From assembly GCA_039808665.1 (NCBI GenBank), contig JBDHTO010000014.1, forward strand, positions 1 through 17,283: 17,283 bases of DNA. Direction: 5' to 3'. The translations under genes and the position numbers were made by a program. Source of the stretch: JBDHTO01 sp039808665 (lineage in GTDB: Bacteria; Pseudomonadota; Alphaproteobacteria; Paracaedibacterales; JAKBAR01). Position 1 is the stretch's first letter; the number at the start of each line of letters is the position of its first letter. Shown here piece after piece: positions 1-6,894 of this stretch. Below the pieces are notes generated by a model. The model was not told the origin of the DNA and made no database searches. It was given only the letters and a program-made list of their open reading frames with translations.

Positions 1-540
1 CATGCCCACGCAGATCATTTACATGGAATTGATGAGCTGCGTCAGATTTTCTTTCATCAACAGAGAAAGATCCCTGTGTACGCGGATGTGCAGTGCTTGG
101 AGCGTGTCTATCAGGCTTTTTCCTATATGTTTCACGCGGCGGACTCATTCTATCCAACCTTTTTAGAGGGGCATGCAATTGAAAATGATACTTTTACTAT
201 TGATGGAACGATAGTTCAGATATTTGAGCAAGACCACGGTCATCAAAGAAGCTCAGGCTTTAAAATAGGTAAAATGGCCTATTCCACAGATGTTAAATCT
301 ATCCCTGAAAAGTCTGAAAGCTACCTGTATGGTCTTGATTTATGGATCGTGGATTGCTTGAGGGATGAAGAACATCGAACTCATGCGCATACAGCACTTA
401 CCCTTGAATGGATTGAGAAATACCAGCCCAAAAGATCCATTCTTACTCATTTGAGTGAACTTTTGGATTATGAGAATTTGTCTGCTCGTCTACCCAAGGG
501 TGTTGAGGCGGCTTATGATGGCATGGTTTTGGAAGTCTAG
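1..540 (+). CDS. PhnP-like metallo-beta-lactamase-fold hydrolase, 5' truncated
   Basis: The reading frame is open from the first base, so the gene starts upstream of the window; 179 codons are visible. The first six residues are His-Ala-His-Ala-Asp-His, the metal-binding HxHxDH motif of the metallo-beta-lactamase fold, followed by HGIDELR as in PhnP-type phosphodiesterases. Further on come QDHGH (visible residues about 77-81), YSTD (about 94-97, with a metal-ligand type Asp), DCLRDEEHRTHAH, and a C-terminal LTHLSELLDY block ending in GVEAAYDGMVLEV. These blocks match the alphaproteobacterial MBL hydrolases often found behind metG and tatD. The family cleaves phosphodiester bonds with two metal ions; the substrate here is unknown. 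A GTG at 76 must not be taken as the start because the metal motif lies before it. The last codon overlaps the end of the convergent folA gene. Confidence 0.88.
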   Translation, partial: HAHADHLHGIDELRQIFFHQQRKIPVYADVQCLERVYQAFSYMFHAADSFYPTFLEGHAIENDTFTIDGTIVQIFEQDHGHQRSSGFKIGKMAYSTDVKSIPEKSESYLYGLDLWIVDCLRDEEHRTHAHTALTLEWIEKYQPKRSILTHLSELLDYENLSARLPKGVEAAYDGMVLEV

Positions 541-1040
541 AGGAAGTAGGGATTTTCTAGGTTATAAATAGTGTAATGGGATTTTGCCGAGATTTCGGTT
601 CGTTTCCATTCCCGAAAATAATCAAGGTTAAGGCGAATATCTCCACCATAGTTTTTATGAATCTCTGTGAGTATAAAAGAAGAGATGAGATTGGCCTCAA
701 AAAATAAATGGGCAATCTGAGCTCCACCGATCATAAAAATTTTTTTCTCCGAGCTTTCCAACGGTTTCAAAGTGTCTAAACATGTATTCAGGGAAGGTAC
801 AACCTTCGCATGGGGGAGGGTGTGAACACTTTGAGACAAAACAATGGCATGACGATTTTTCATCAATTCTACCCCAGAAGCTTCGTAAGTTTGCCGGCCC
901 ATAATGATGATGTGACCCTCTGTCGTGTTAAGAAAGTGATCATATTCATCAGGATAAGACCAAGGAAGATCGAGTCCATGCCCCACAATACCTTCTCGTG
1001 TAGAAGCCATAATGCCTATAATTTTTTGTGAAGAATTCAT
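537..1040 (-). CDS. folA: Dihydrofolate reductase
   Basis: This 167-residue protein has the usual length of bacterial DHFR, the cytoplasmic enzyme reducing dihydrofolate to tetrahydrofolate with NADPH. Visible landmarks are the N-terminal strand with GIMAS, the substrate-loop block LPWSYPDEYDHF (residues 25-36), the NADPH-binding IIIMGRQTYEASG (about residues 44-56), IFMIGGAQI with the conserved Gly-Gly pair, and ILTEIHKNYGGD near the C-terminus. An ungapped comparison by memory with E. coli FolA from the LPW block to MGR puts Glu32 where E. coli has the catalytic Asp27; Glu at this place is normal in vertebrate enzymes. The gene starts with ATG without a clear Shine-Dalgarno sequence and stands alone; thyA is not next to it. 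Its stop TAG lies inside the CTAG shared with the opposing MBL gene. A trimethoprim response cannot be judged from this. Confidence 0.9.
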   Translation of the reverse strand: MNSSQKIIGIMASTREGIVGHGLDLPWSYPDEYDHFLNTTEGHIIIMGRQTYEASGVELMKNRHAIVLSQSVHTLPHAKVVPSLNTCLDTLKPLESSEKKIFMIGGAQIAHLFFEANLISSFILTEIHKNYGGDIRLNLDYFREWKRTEISAKSHYTIYNLENPYFL

Positions 1041-1138
1041 GGGAATATCTAGTCTATAGGGTCATGAGAAAAGAAGCTTAACACATGATTTCTTTTTTTC
1101 ATGATTGAATGTTTGATTTCTCTTGATATTTCCTAAAG

Positions 1139-1153
1139 TATCATTAAATGATA
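1139..1153. promoter_or_regulatory. Perfect 7-bp inverted repeat upstream of the helicase
   Basis: TATCATT-A-AATGATA is a perfect inverted repeat with a one-base centre, 28 bases before the helicase start codon. A TTGATA hexamer (1123-1128, five of six matches to a -35 box) lies 10 bases upstream of it, and TAAATG at 1145-1150, inside the repeat, would be a weak -10 box after a 16-base gap. A symmetric site over a -10 region is the layout of a repressor operator, but it could also be chance in AT-rich DNA. Confidence 0.3.
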
Positions 1154-1181
1154 GCCATACGAGATCTCCAACGAAATTGAT

Positions 1182-2498
1182 ATGAAGCAGTTATTTTCCT
1201 CTGTCGGGCTGACGGATACCCTAGTCGCTAATCTTAATGCAATAGGTTTTGTAACGCCTACACCTGTCCAAGAGCAAGCTATACCTCATATTCTTGCTGG
1301 TCGGGATGTTTGTGCTTGTGCGGCGACGGGAACGGGAAAAACGGGTGCATATCTTCTGCCCATCATCGATGTTCTTACCCACTCTCGCAAAAGAGTCGGT
1401 ATGCCGCGGGCCATTATTCTTGCTCCCACACGCGAGCTTGCCATGCAGGTTGTTGAGAATTTTAAATCCTTTGCAAAAGGTACGAATCTGAAGTGTGCAC
1501 TTCTTGTTGGGGGCGAGTGGGTGAATGAACAAGAAAAGCAGCTCAAACGCAAACCAGATATCATTATTGCAACGCCAGGTCGATTAATGGATGTGCAGGA
1601 TCGTGGAAAAGTGATTACACACGATGTGCGGTTTTTGGTGATCGATGAAGCGGATCGCATGTTGGACATGGGTTTTATGCCCGATGTGGAAAAGATCATT
1701 TCTTTTTGCCCAAAAAATAAGCAAATGATCCTTTTCAGTGCGACATTTCCGGATGAGATTCAGGGTCTTGTAAGTTCTGTGTTAAGTGATCCAAAGCGTA
1801 TTGAAGTATCCGCTCAATCTCAGCCGGCGCAAACAATTAGTCAGTATAAAGTTCTGACCACACCAGATGACAAACGTCCCATGCTTAGGGCTCTTTTGAA
1901 AAAACATCAAAATGAATCCGCGATTGTTTTTTGTAATCGTAAAAAGGATGTGGATATTGTTGCAAAATCCCTGAACGCGCACGGTTTTAAAGGAATGCCT
2001 ATTCATGGTGATCTTTCTCAAAACGTACGTAATGAAACCCTTGATCGATTTCGAAATGAAAAAGGGCTGATTTTAGTAGCAAGTGATGTTGCTGCGCGTG
2101 GTATTGATATTGATGAACTGCCTTTGGTGATTAACTTTGATCTTCCCATTAATGCCGAAGATTATATCCATCGTATTGGACGTACGGGACGTGCAGGAAA
2201 CCTTGGGATTGCCTACAGCCTTGTCACACCAAAGGATGACAAGCTTTTCAAAGCGATTAAAAAGCTTATTGGTAAAGATATCGAGGAAATTGAAATGGAG
2301 ATTCCAGAGGATCTTCAAAGCAAGCGCGGTAAGCGCATCCAAGAAAAAGGTGAATCCAGGAAACCCTCAAAACAAAGACATTCAGAGGTAAAAACGGAAA
2401 GCCGAGAGGAAAGAGTTCCTGTGATTGGTTTTGGAAACGATACACCAAAATTTATGCAAGTCGATCTTGGAAAATACTTAGGCAAATCTGCGGCATAA
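1182..2498 (+). CDS. DEAD-box ATP-dependent RNA helicase (RhlE-like)
   Basis: All the core motifs of a DEAD-box RNA helicase are present in order in 438 residues: Q motif GFVTPTPVQ (22-30) with Phe5 upstream, motif I AATGTGKT (47-54), Ia PTREL (82-86), Ib TPGR (131-134), II DEAD (155-158), III SAT (186-188), IV AIVFCNRKKD, V DVAARGID (302-309) and VI HRIGRTGR (330-337). The protein should unwind RNA duplexes with ATP in the cytoplasm, in ribosome assembly or RNA decay. After about residue 385 comes a Lys/Arg/Glu-rich tail ending in a short conserved-looking GFGNDTPKFMQVDLGKYL patch, typical of basic RNA-binding tails of this family. The subgroup looks closest to RhlE, but the paralogue cannot be fixed without a tree. 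The ATG start sits four residues before the expected Phe of the Q region, so it fits; no strong ribosome-binding site is seen. Confidence 0.93.
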   Translation: MKQLFSSVGLTDTLVANLNAIGFVTPTPVQEQAIPHILAGRDVCACAATGTGKTGAYLLPIIDVLTHSRKRVGMPRAIILAPTRELAMQVVENFKSFAKGTNLKCALLVGGEWVNEQEKQLKRKPDIIIATPGRLMDVQDRGKVITHDVRFLVIDEADRMLDMGFMPDVEKIISFCPKNKQMILFSATFPDEIQGLVSSVLSDPKRIEVSAQSQPAQTISQYKVLTTPDDKRPMLRALLKKHQNESAIVFCNRKKDVDIVAKSLNAHGFKGMPIHGDLSQNVRNETLDRFRNEKGLILVASDVAARGIDIDELPLVINFDLPINAEDYIHRIGRTGRAGNLGIAYSLVTPKDDKLFKAIKKLIGKDIEEIEMEIPEDLQSKRGKRIQEKGESRKPSKQRHSEVKTESREERVPVIGFGNDTPKFMQVDLGKYLGKSAA

Positions 2499-2530
2499 GC
2501 ATAAAGACAGATCTCTATGGAGAAAATTTG

Positions 2531-2560
2531 GAAAGTGTCTATGATATTCATAGTGCTTTC
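2531..2560 (+). terminator. Weak hairpin after the helicase gene
   Basis: GAAAGTGT-C-TATGA, a three-base loop, then TCATAGTGCTTTC can fold in the plus-strand transcript into a 13-bp stem with one bulged C and three G-U pairs, followed by TTTCT. It lies between the helicase stop and the amine oxidase start. The missing GC core and the short U-run make it a poor intrinsic terminator, so it may just attenuate read-through. Confidence 0.2.
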
Positions 2561-2583
2561 TTTCTAAAGTTTCTTGTCCTTCT

Positions 2584-3930
2584 ATGTATGCTGATGTCAT
2601 TGTTGTGGGCGCAGGTATCAGCGGCCTTAGCTGCGCCCTTTCTCTCAAAGAAAACGGAATAAATGTGCTCATTTTTGAGGCACTTCCTCGCGTGGGTGGT
2701 CGTATTCATACGATTCAGCTTTCAGATGGATATATTGCTGAGCTTGGCGGGCACAGCCTTTTAGATGGAGGGGAGCCCGTTTGTATTCGTAAATTTTTGG
2801 ATCAGTTTGACCTGGAAACGGAATCCCATTCTTTTGATAAACATGACGTGAGGTTTATAGATCAAGCTGGGGCTTTGCATACTCTAGAAGATGCCCTAAA
2901 GGCAATTAACTTTTGTCCAGATGGCTTGGTGGAGCGCATTGAAACCGCCATAAAACAATCCGGGCATATGGATGATGTTTTACAAGCGCTTTTTCCAAAA
3001 CACAGTATTGCCTATCAATATCTTTACCAAGTCTTTTCTGGATGGTGTGGTGCAGATCCCAAGGATCTTTCAACAAATAATGCTGAACTTATCGGGTTTA
3101 TTTTACAGGGGGGATTCTCGAGTACGCACAAGGCGGATGACGGCAAAGTCCATCTTCTTTCTGTTAAGGGTGGAAATGGGCTTCTTCCTCTTAAATTAGC
3201 AGAAGCCTTGGGAGACAGAGTTCGCATAAATATGCCCGTTCAATCGGTAACAAAACAGGGTGATGATATTCGTGTGACTTTTGTGAGTGGTGAATTTGCA
3301 ACGTGCCATAAAATTGTTTTTTCAAATTCTCCTGCATCCTTTTCCCAAATGGATATTGATAAAGAAATTATTCCCCATGATAGGCTTCAACAAATTAAAT
3401 CTTTGGCGATGGGAACATCTGCAAAGATTATTTATCCCTATATCGCAAAAGAACAATCAGAGAATGCATTGATGATGGATGGTTTGAGCACGATGCGTAC
3501 CGCCGATGGTGTTGTTCCCATGATTTATGTGACGGGAGAAAACGGAAGATCGCTCAAGGATAATTTAGGCGACCTTCATGAAAAATCGGTGAATTTGCTC
3601 GCGCATCGTTTCGAAGGATTTTCAAGTGATATGATTCCAGAAGAATGTTCCTTGACCGATCAGCTTCAAAAAGTGGAGTTTCCTATTTCAAAAACCTGGT
3701 CCCAAGATCCCTATTTTGGGGGATCTTATAGCTATATTGCGAAGGGACAGGAGGATTTTCAAGACATCATAGATCTGGACGGTATTCTTGTGAAAAAACT
3801 ATTTCAGACTGTGAATGAACGAGTTTATTTTTGTGGTGAGGCGGCAAGTATCATTGAAATTGGTACAATGGAAGGTGCCGCAGAATCAGGAGAGAGGATT
3901 TCAAGATTGATTCTGAGACAAAACCTCTGA
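2584..3930 (+). CDS. FAD-dependent amine oxidase family protein
   Basis: The 448-residue protein belongs to the flavin-containing amine oxidoreductases (monoamine/polyamine oxidase and protoporphyrinogen oxidase group). It opens with the FAD dinucleotide fold, VIVVGAGISG (5-14), then Glu32 at the end of the second strand for ribose binding, and the RVGGRI signature (36-41). Near the end are the GGSYSY block with a family-typical aromatic pair and VYFCGEAAS...GTMEGAAESGER (about 414-438), which closes over the flavin. The Cys that carries covalent FAD in human MAO is not found in its usual SGGCYT-like setting, so FAD is probably non-covalent. No signal peptide is seen, so it is likely cytoplasmic. 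The substrate (amine, polyamine, carotenoid-like or tetrapyrrole) cannot be told. The ATG start has no clear Shine-Dalgarno; it follows the helicase by 85 bases and could be co-transcribed. Confidence 0.85.
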   Translation: MYADVIVVGAGISGLSCALSLKENGINVLIFEALPRVGGRIHTIQLSDGYIAELGGHSLLDGGEPVCIRKFLDQFDLETESHSFDKHDVRFIDQAGALHTLEDALKAINFCPDGLVERIETAIKQSGHMDDVLQALFPKHSIAYQYLYQVFSGWCGADPKDLSTNNAELIGFILQGGFSSTHKADDGKVHLLSVKGGNGLLPLKLAEALGDRVRINMPVQSVTKQGDDIRVTFVSGEFATCHKIVFSNSPASFSQMDIDKEIIPHDRLQQIKSLAMGTSAKIIYPYIAKEQSENALMMDGLSTMRTADGVVPMIYVTGENGRSLKDNLGDLHEKSVNLLAHRFEGFSSDMIPEECSLTDQLQKVEFPISKTWSQDPYFGGSYSYIAKGQEDFQDIIDLDGILVKKLFQTVNERVYFCGEAASIIEIGTMEGAAESGERISRLILRQNL

Positions 3931-4006
3931 TTTGCTCAGATATTCTTGCCTCCATCCATGAATTTGCATAATCTGTGATCAAGGTTTGTTATCTTTGGAT
4001 CGTTTG

Positions 4007-4309
4007 ATGGATATTATTTTTATTCCCATTTTGAGTACGTTGAGCTTTATTATCTCTACCTACCGTTTTTTCCTTTTTATTTACATTATTGTGAGCCTGC
4101 TTCAGCAGTTTGATATCGTGAATCGCCACAACCAGATCGTCTATTTCATCAGCAATGTTTTATTCAGGTTGTATGAGCCCGTTCTTGGTCGTATTCGGGT
4201 CTTTTTACCAAATCTTGGTGGTATTGATATTTCGCCCATTATTCTCATTTTTATTTTATTCTTTATCCAATCCCTTATTGGAAGTATTTTGATGAAGTTT
4301 CCGTCCTAA
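4007..4309 (+). CDS. YggT family membrane protein
   Basis: A small hydrophobic protein of 100 residues from this ATG. Two membrane spans are clear: roughly residues 5-30, and the last 25 residues. Between them is the family signature: FDIVNRHNQIVYFISNVLFRLYEPVLGRIRVFLPNLGGIDISP when read in pieces, namely NxxN, EP, R-x-FLPNLGG and DISP. YggT proteins have no firmly known reaction; they sit in the inner membrane and have been linked to osmotic shock or cell division in different bacteria. The frame is open further up, with TTG codons at 3986 and 3995; AAGG at 3981-3984 would fit the TTG at 3995, so a version four residues longer is possible. It ends four bases before folD, which suggests one transcript. 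In many alphaproteobacteria a small DUF167 gene lies between the two; it is absent here. Confidence 0.85.
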   Translation: MDIIFIPILSTLSFIISTYRFFLFIYIIVSLLQQFDIVNRHNQIVYFISNVLFRLYEPVLGRIRVFLPNLGGIDISPIILIFILFFIQSLIGSILMKFPS

Positions 4310-4313
4310 ATTT

Positions 4314-5168
4314 ATGAGGTCTCCTTTCTTTCTTAAAGGCAATATTATTGATGGTAGAGCATTCTCCCAAAGCATTTTGGCAAGCGTTACAGAGAATATA
4401 AAAACCCTTGAAACCCCACCAAAACTTGCGGTGATTATGGTAGGAAACCATGGTCCAAGCGAGATTTATGTCCATCACAAGCAACGGGTTGCAAAAGAGG
4501 TTGGGATTGAAGCGATTCTTCATCATGTGGATGAGAATATAAGTCAGGAAAAACTAGATCATCTGATTGATTCTTTGAACAAGGATACGTCCGTCCACGG
4601 TATTTTATTGCAGCTTCCCTTGCCTCCGCACTTGGATCGTGTGCGCTCTATCAATGCTATTTCTCCATTGAAGGATGTAGATGGTCTCACCTCTGAGAAT
4701 CAAGGACTTTTATTTGCAAAACGGCCACGCATTATTCCCTGCACACCCCTTGGGTGCTTTTATATTTTAAGAGAGTTGATCGATCTTAAAGGAGCGAATG
4801 TCACGATTGTGGGACGCTCTTTCTTAGTAGGAAGGCCTCTTGCCGCGTTGCTGATGAATCATGATGCGACGGTAACACTCACACATCGATTTACCGAAAA
4901 CCTCAAGGATCATTGCAAGGATTCAGATGTTATTATTTCCGCTGTAGGTAGGCCAGGTCTCATTCGTGAAGATTTTGTCAAAGAGGGGGCGGTTGTTCTG
5001 GATGTGGGAATTACGCGCGTAGAAACAGAGACTGTAGGGGATGTGGATTTTGCGAAAGTTTCTCCAAAATGCAAGGCAATAACACCTGTTCCAGGGGGTA
5101 TCGGTCCCATGACGATTGCGTGCTTGATGGAAAACACGCTCAAGGCTATGGCGTTACAGACGGTCTAG
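4314..5168 (+). CDS. folD: Bifunctional methylenetetrahydrofolate dehydrogenase/cyclohydrolase
   Basis: FolD interconverts 5,10-methylene-, 5,10-methenyl- and 10-formyl-tetrahydrofolate with NADP in the cytoplasm, supplying one-carbon units for purines and initiator tRNA formylation. The 284-residue length is usual. The catalytic pair Tyr52-xxx-Lys56 sits in YVHHK, the substrate block is GILLQLPLP (96-104), followed by PLKDVDG with Asp121 and Asp123, then the NADP-loop VGRSFLVGRP (166-175), and the C-terminal signature TPVPGGIGPMT. All key residues are present, so the enzyme should be active. Start is the ATG four bases after the yggT stop; no Shine-Dalgarno is visible, so translation may be coupled to yggT. 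The stop codon lies in the right arm of an inverted repeat shared with the convergent HIT gene 17 bases away. Confidence 0.95.
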   Translation: MRSPFFLKGNIIDGRAFSQSILASVTENIKTLETPPKLAVIMVGNHGPSEIYVHHKQRVAKEVGIEAILHHVDENISQEKLDHLIDSLNKDTSVHGILLQLPLPPHLDRVRSINAISPLKDVDGLTSENQGLLFAKRPRIIPCTPLGCFYILRELIDLKGANVTIVGRSFLVGRPLAALLMNHDATVTLTHRFTENLKDHCKDSDVIISAVGRPGLIREDFVKEGAVVLDVGITRVETETVGDVDFAKVSPKCKAITPVPGGIGPMTIACLMENTLKAMALQTV

Positions 5169-5174
5169 CCTTGA
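5140..5174. terminator. 9-bp inverted repeat between folD and the HIT gene
   Basis: TCAAGGCTA (5140-5148) and TAGCCTTGA (5166-5174) are perfect reverse complements around a 17-base loop. The right arm contains the folD stop codon, and the HIT gene ends 12 bases further on. The stem can form in transcripts from either strand. No U-run follows, so it is a candidate shared 3'-end hairpin or RNA stabiliser rather than a classic intrinsic terminator. Confidence 0.4.
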
Positions 5175-5185
5175 TGGCCCAATCT

Positions 5186-5551
5186 TTATGCCTTTGGAAG
5201 CATTGGTCCCAATTTTTCACCACCGCAAAGGTGTATATGAAAGTGTGGAACCTCTTGGCCACCATTCGTGCCGTTGTTGCTAATCATGCGAAAGCCCGTC
5301 TCTTGGAGTTTCAGTTCCTCGATAACGCCTTGGACCGTACTCCAAAAATCCACAATTTCTTCATCACGCGCGTGGTTTAAAAACTCTGCCATATTGACAT
5401 AAGAACCTTTGGGAATGACGAGGATATGGATAGGCGCTTTGGGAAAAGCATCGTGGAAAGCGAGGGTGCTGTGAGTCTCTTTTACTGTTTTAGAAGGGAT
5501 CTCTCCACGCAAAATTTTTGCAAAGATATTGTTTGTATCATAGCTTGTCAT
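5186..5551 (-). CDS. HIT family (HINT-like) purine nucleotide hydrolase
   Basis: A 121-residue histidine-triad protein. The triad HFHIHL is at residues 103-108, with His105 in the place of the nucleophilic His of HINT1. IFAKILRGEIPS near the N-terminus, the IHILVIPK strand (41-48) and the NNGTNGGQEVPHFHIH run are the normal HINT blocks, and the length is full. Such enzymes hydrolyse AMP-lysine-type phosphoramidates and related nucleotides in the cytoplasm; the physiological substrate is rarely known. A very good ribosome-binding site, AAGGAG (5558-5563), lies six bases before the ATG and fixes the start. The gene converges with folD and diverges from the DUF374 gene, whose start is only 25-37 bases away, so the two promoters must overlap or lie inside opposing coding sequence. 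Confidence 0.93.
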   Translation of the reverse strand: MTSYDTNNIFAKILRGEIPSKTVKETHSTLAFHDAFPKAPIHILVIPKGSYVNMAEFLNHARDEEIVDFWSTVQGVIEELKLQETGFRMISNNGTNGGQEVPHFHIHLCGGEKLGPMLPKA

Positions 5552-5576
5552 GTTATGCTCCTTATGAATTCAAGAT

Positions 5577-6284
5577 GTGAATGTGTTGATGAAGCTACTA
5601 CGTAAACTGACAAAATCTCATGTTTTTCGCAAGGGGGTTGCGCGTATTCTTTCCTTGTATATTAAGCTTGTTTACAAAACGACACCCTGGGTTTTTAAAA
5701 ATCGTTTTCTTTTGGAGAATTACATTGCTCTTAAAAAGCCTATGATTGTGGCTTTTTGGCATGGACGTTTGGGGATGATCCCTTGTGGGTGGGAGTGGAA
5801 TCGTCCTGTTTATATGCTTCTCTCCAAGCACAGTGATGGCCAAATCATTAGTCATGTCCTTGAGGATTTTCATATTCAAAGTATTTTTGGCTCCAGTACA
5901 CGAGGCGGTGTGGAAGCAGGTGTTTCCATTATCGATAAAATTCAACAGGGAGCCGTTGTAGGGTTTACCCCTGATGGACCAAGAGGTCCCTCTCAAAAAT
6001 GCTCCAAAGGAATTATTACCCTCGCGCATCTTGCATCAAAAAGGTTGGGGGATATTGGAATTTTTCCCGCCAGTTATAGCATTTCTCATCATAAACGGTT
6101 GAGATCTTGGGATAAATTTATGCTGCCCTTTCCCTTTTCAAAAAAGGGATGTTTCGTGGTTTTAAACCCCATTTTTATTCATCAACACATGAAAAAAGAA
6201 GAATTAGAAAAAGCGCAAATTGATCTTGAAGATCGCTTAAATCAAGCACAGCAGGAGTCAGATGACATTATCGAAGGGAGATAA
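5577..6284 (+). CDS. DUF374 lysophospholipid acyltransferase-like protein
   Basis: About 235 residues with the DUF374 signature blocks in order: VAFWHGRLGMIP (58-69), LLSKHSDGQII (81-91), FGSSTRGG (104-111) and VGFTPDGPRGP (128-138). The family is related to membrane glycerolipid and lipid A acyltransferases and is expected to move an acyl chain onto a lipid at the cytoplasmic face of the inner membrane; in several alphaproteobacteria it lies beside the Kdo transferase gene, pointing to lipopolysaccharide, but that neighbour is absent here. A hydrophobic, basic N-terminal stretch may hold it to the membrane. The start is uncertain: GTG 5577, GTG 5583, TTG 5586 and ATG 5589 are all possible, a stop at 5565 excludes anything earlier, and none has a good Shine-Dalgarno. 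It is followed after three bases by the GNAT gene. Confidence 0.85.
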   Translation: MNVLMKLLRKLTKSHVFRKGVARILSLYIKLVYKTTPWVFKNRFLLENYIALKKPMIVAFWHGRLGMIPCGWEWNRPVYMLLSKHSDGQIISHVLEDFHIQSIFGSSTRGGVEAGVSIIDKIQQGAVVGFTPDGPRGPSQKCSKGIITLAHLASKRLGDIGIFPASYSISHHKRLRSWDKFMLPFPFSKKGCFVVLNPIFIHQHMKKEELEKAQIDLEDRLNQAQQESDDIIEGR

Positions 6285-6287
6285 TCG

Positions 6288-6890
6288 ATGAAACATCCCA
6301 TGTTGATGGATATACCAACACGTATTGAAACCCCTCGTTTGGTTCTGCGTCATCCAAAAGCAGGGGATGGGCAAATGATCCATGGGATGCTCCAAGATGG
6401 CTATGAGGATTATGTAACCTGGCTTAATTGGCCAGTCCAAATACCAAATCAGGATGATATTGAACGAGAAGCGCGATTGCACCATGCCAGGTGGATTCTG
6501 CGTGAAGATATGCGATTTTTGATGATTGACAAGAAAACAGGTGGACTCTTAGGGCGTCTTGGTATTCCTTCCGCCATTTCTGCTTGGGATGTGCCCATGT
6601 TTGGGATCAGCTATATTTGCAGAAAATCCGCACGTGGAAACGGTTATACAACAGAGGCTGCTCACGCCCTGACAAAATTAGCTTTTTCCTGCATGGGGGC
6701 AAAAAAGGTCCAAATCATTTGTGATGCTTTGAATCAGAAAAGTATAAACGTTCCAAAGCGTCTTGGTTTTATCCATGAGTCTACAAATAAGGGAATATTC
6801 ACGAGTACGCAGAGTGTGGGTGAATTTTACACATACGCATGCTTTGATCCAGAGGTTCTTCCTCCTCTGGATGTTCGATTTGTAGAATAA
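6288..6890 (+). CDS. GNAT family N-acetyltransferase (RimJ/RimL type)
   Basis: 200 residues of the GNAT fold, most like the RimJ/RimL group that acetylates protein N-termini or small amines from acetyl-CoA. Visible blocks are IETPRLVLRHPKAGD (13-27), the FGISYICRKSARGNGYTTEA core (106-124 region) with the acetyl-CoA pyrophosphate loop R-G-N-G-Y (116-120), and the DALNQKSINVPKRLGFIHES segment with the conserved Asn and GF. The acceptor cannot be predicted. A strong Shine-Dalgarno, AAGGGAG at 6274-6280 inside the end of the DUF374 gene, lies seven bases before this ATG, fixing the start and showing that the pair is an operon. The last codons contain a perfect 9-bp inverted repeat facing the convergent popZ-like gene four bases away. 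Confidence 0.87.
   Translation: MKHPMLMDIPTRIETPRLVLRHPKAGDGQMIHGMLQDGYEDYVTWLNWPVQIPNQDDIEREARLHHARWILREDMRFLMIDKKTGGLLGRLGIPSAISAWDVPMFGISYICRKSARGNGYTTEAAHALTKLAFSCMGAKKVQIICDALNQKSINVPKRLGFIHESTNKGIFTSTQSVGEFYTYACFDPEVLPPLDVRFVE
6847..6872. terminator. 9-bp inverted repeat at the GNAT/popZ junction
   Basis: ATCCAGAGG (6847-6855) and CCTCTGGAT (6864-6872) are perfect reverse complements around an eight-base loop. The repeat lies within the last codons of the acetyltransferase gene and just beyond the stop of the opposing popZ-like gene. It is GC-rich enough to be a stable stem in both transcripts, but neither strand has a U-run directly after it; on the plus strand T-rich sequence begins about 25 bases later. 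Confidence 0.4.
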
Positions 6891-6894
6891 ATTC

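Noticed and set aside
76..540. GTG at 76 as the start of the first gene
   Set aside because: The HxHxDH metal motif lies in the same open frame before this codon, so the gene must begin outside the window.
3977..4001. Imperfect inverted repeat GATCAAGG...CTTTGGATC before yggT
   Set aside because: The stem needs a bulge and a G-T pair, has an AT-rich loop and no U-run; too weak to call a terminator or operator.
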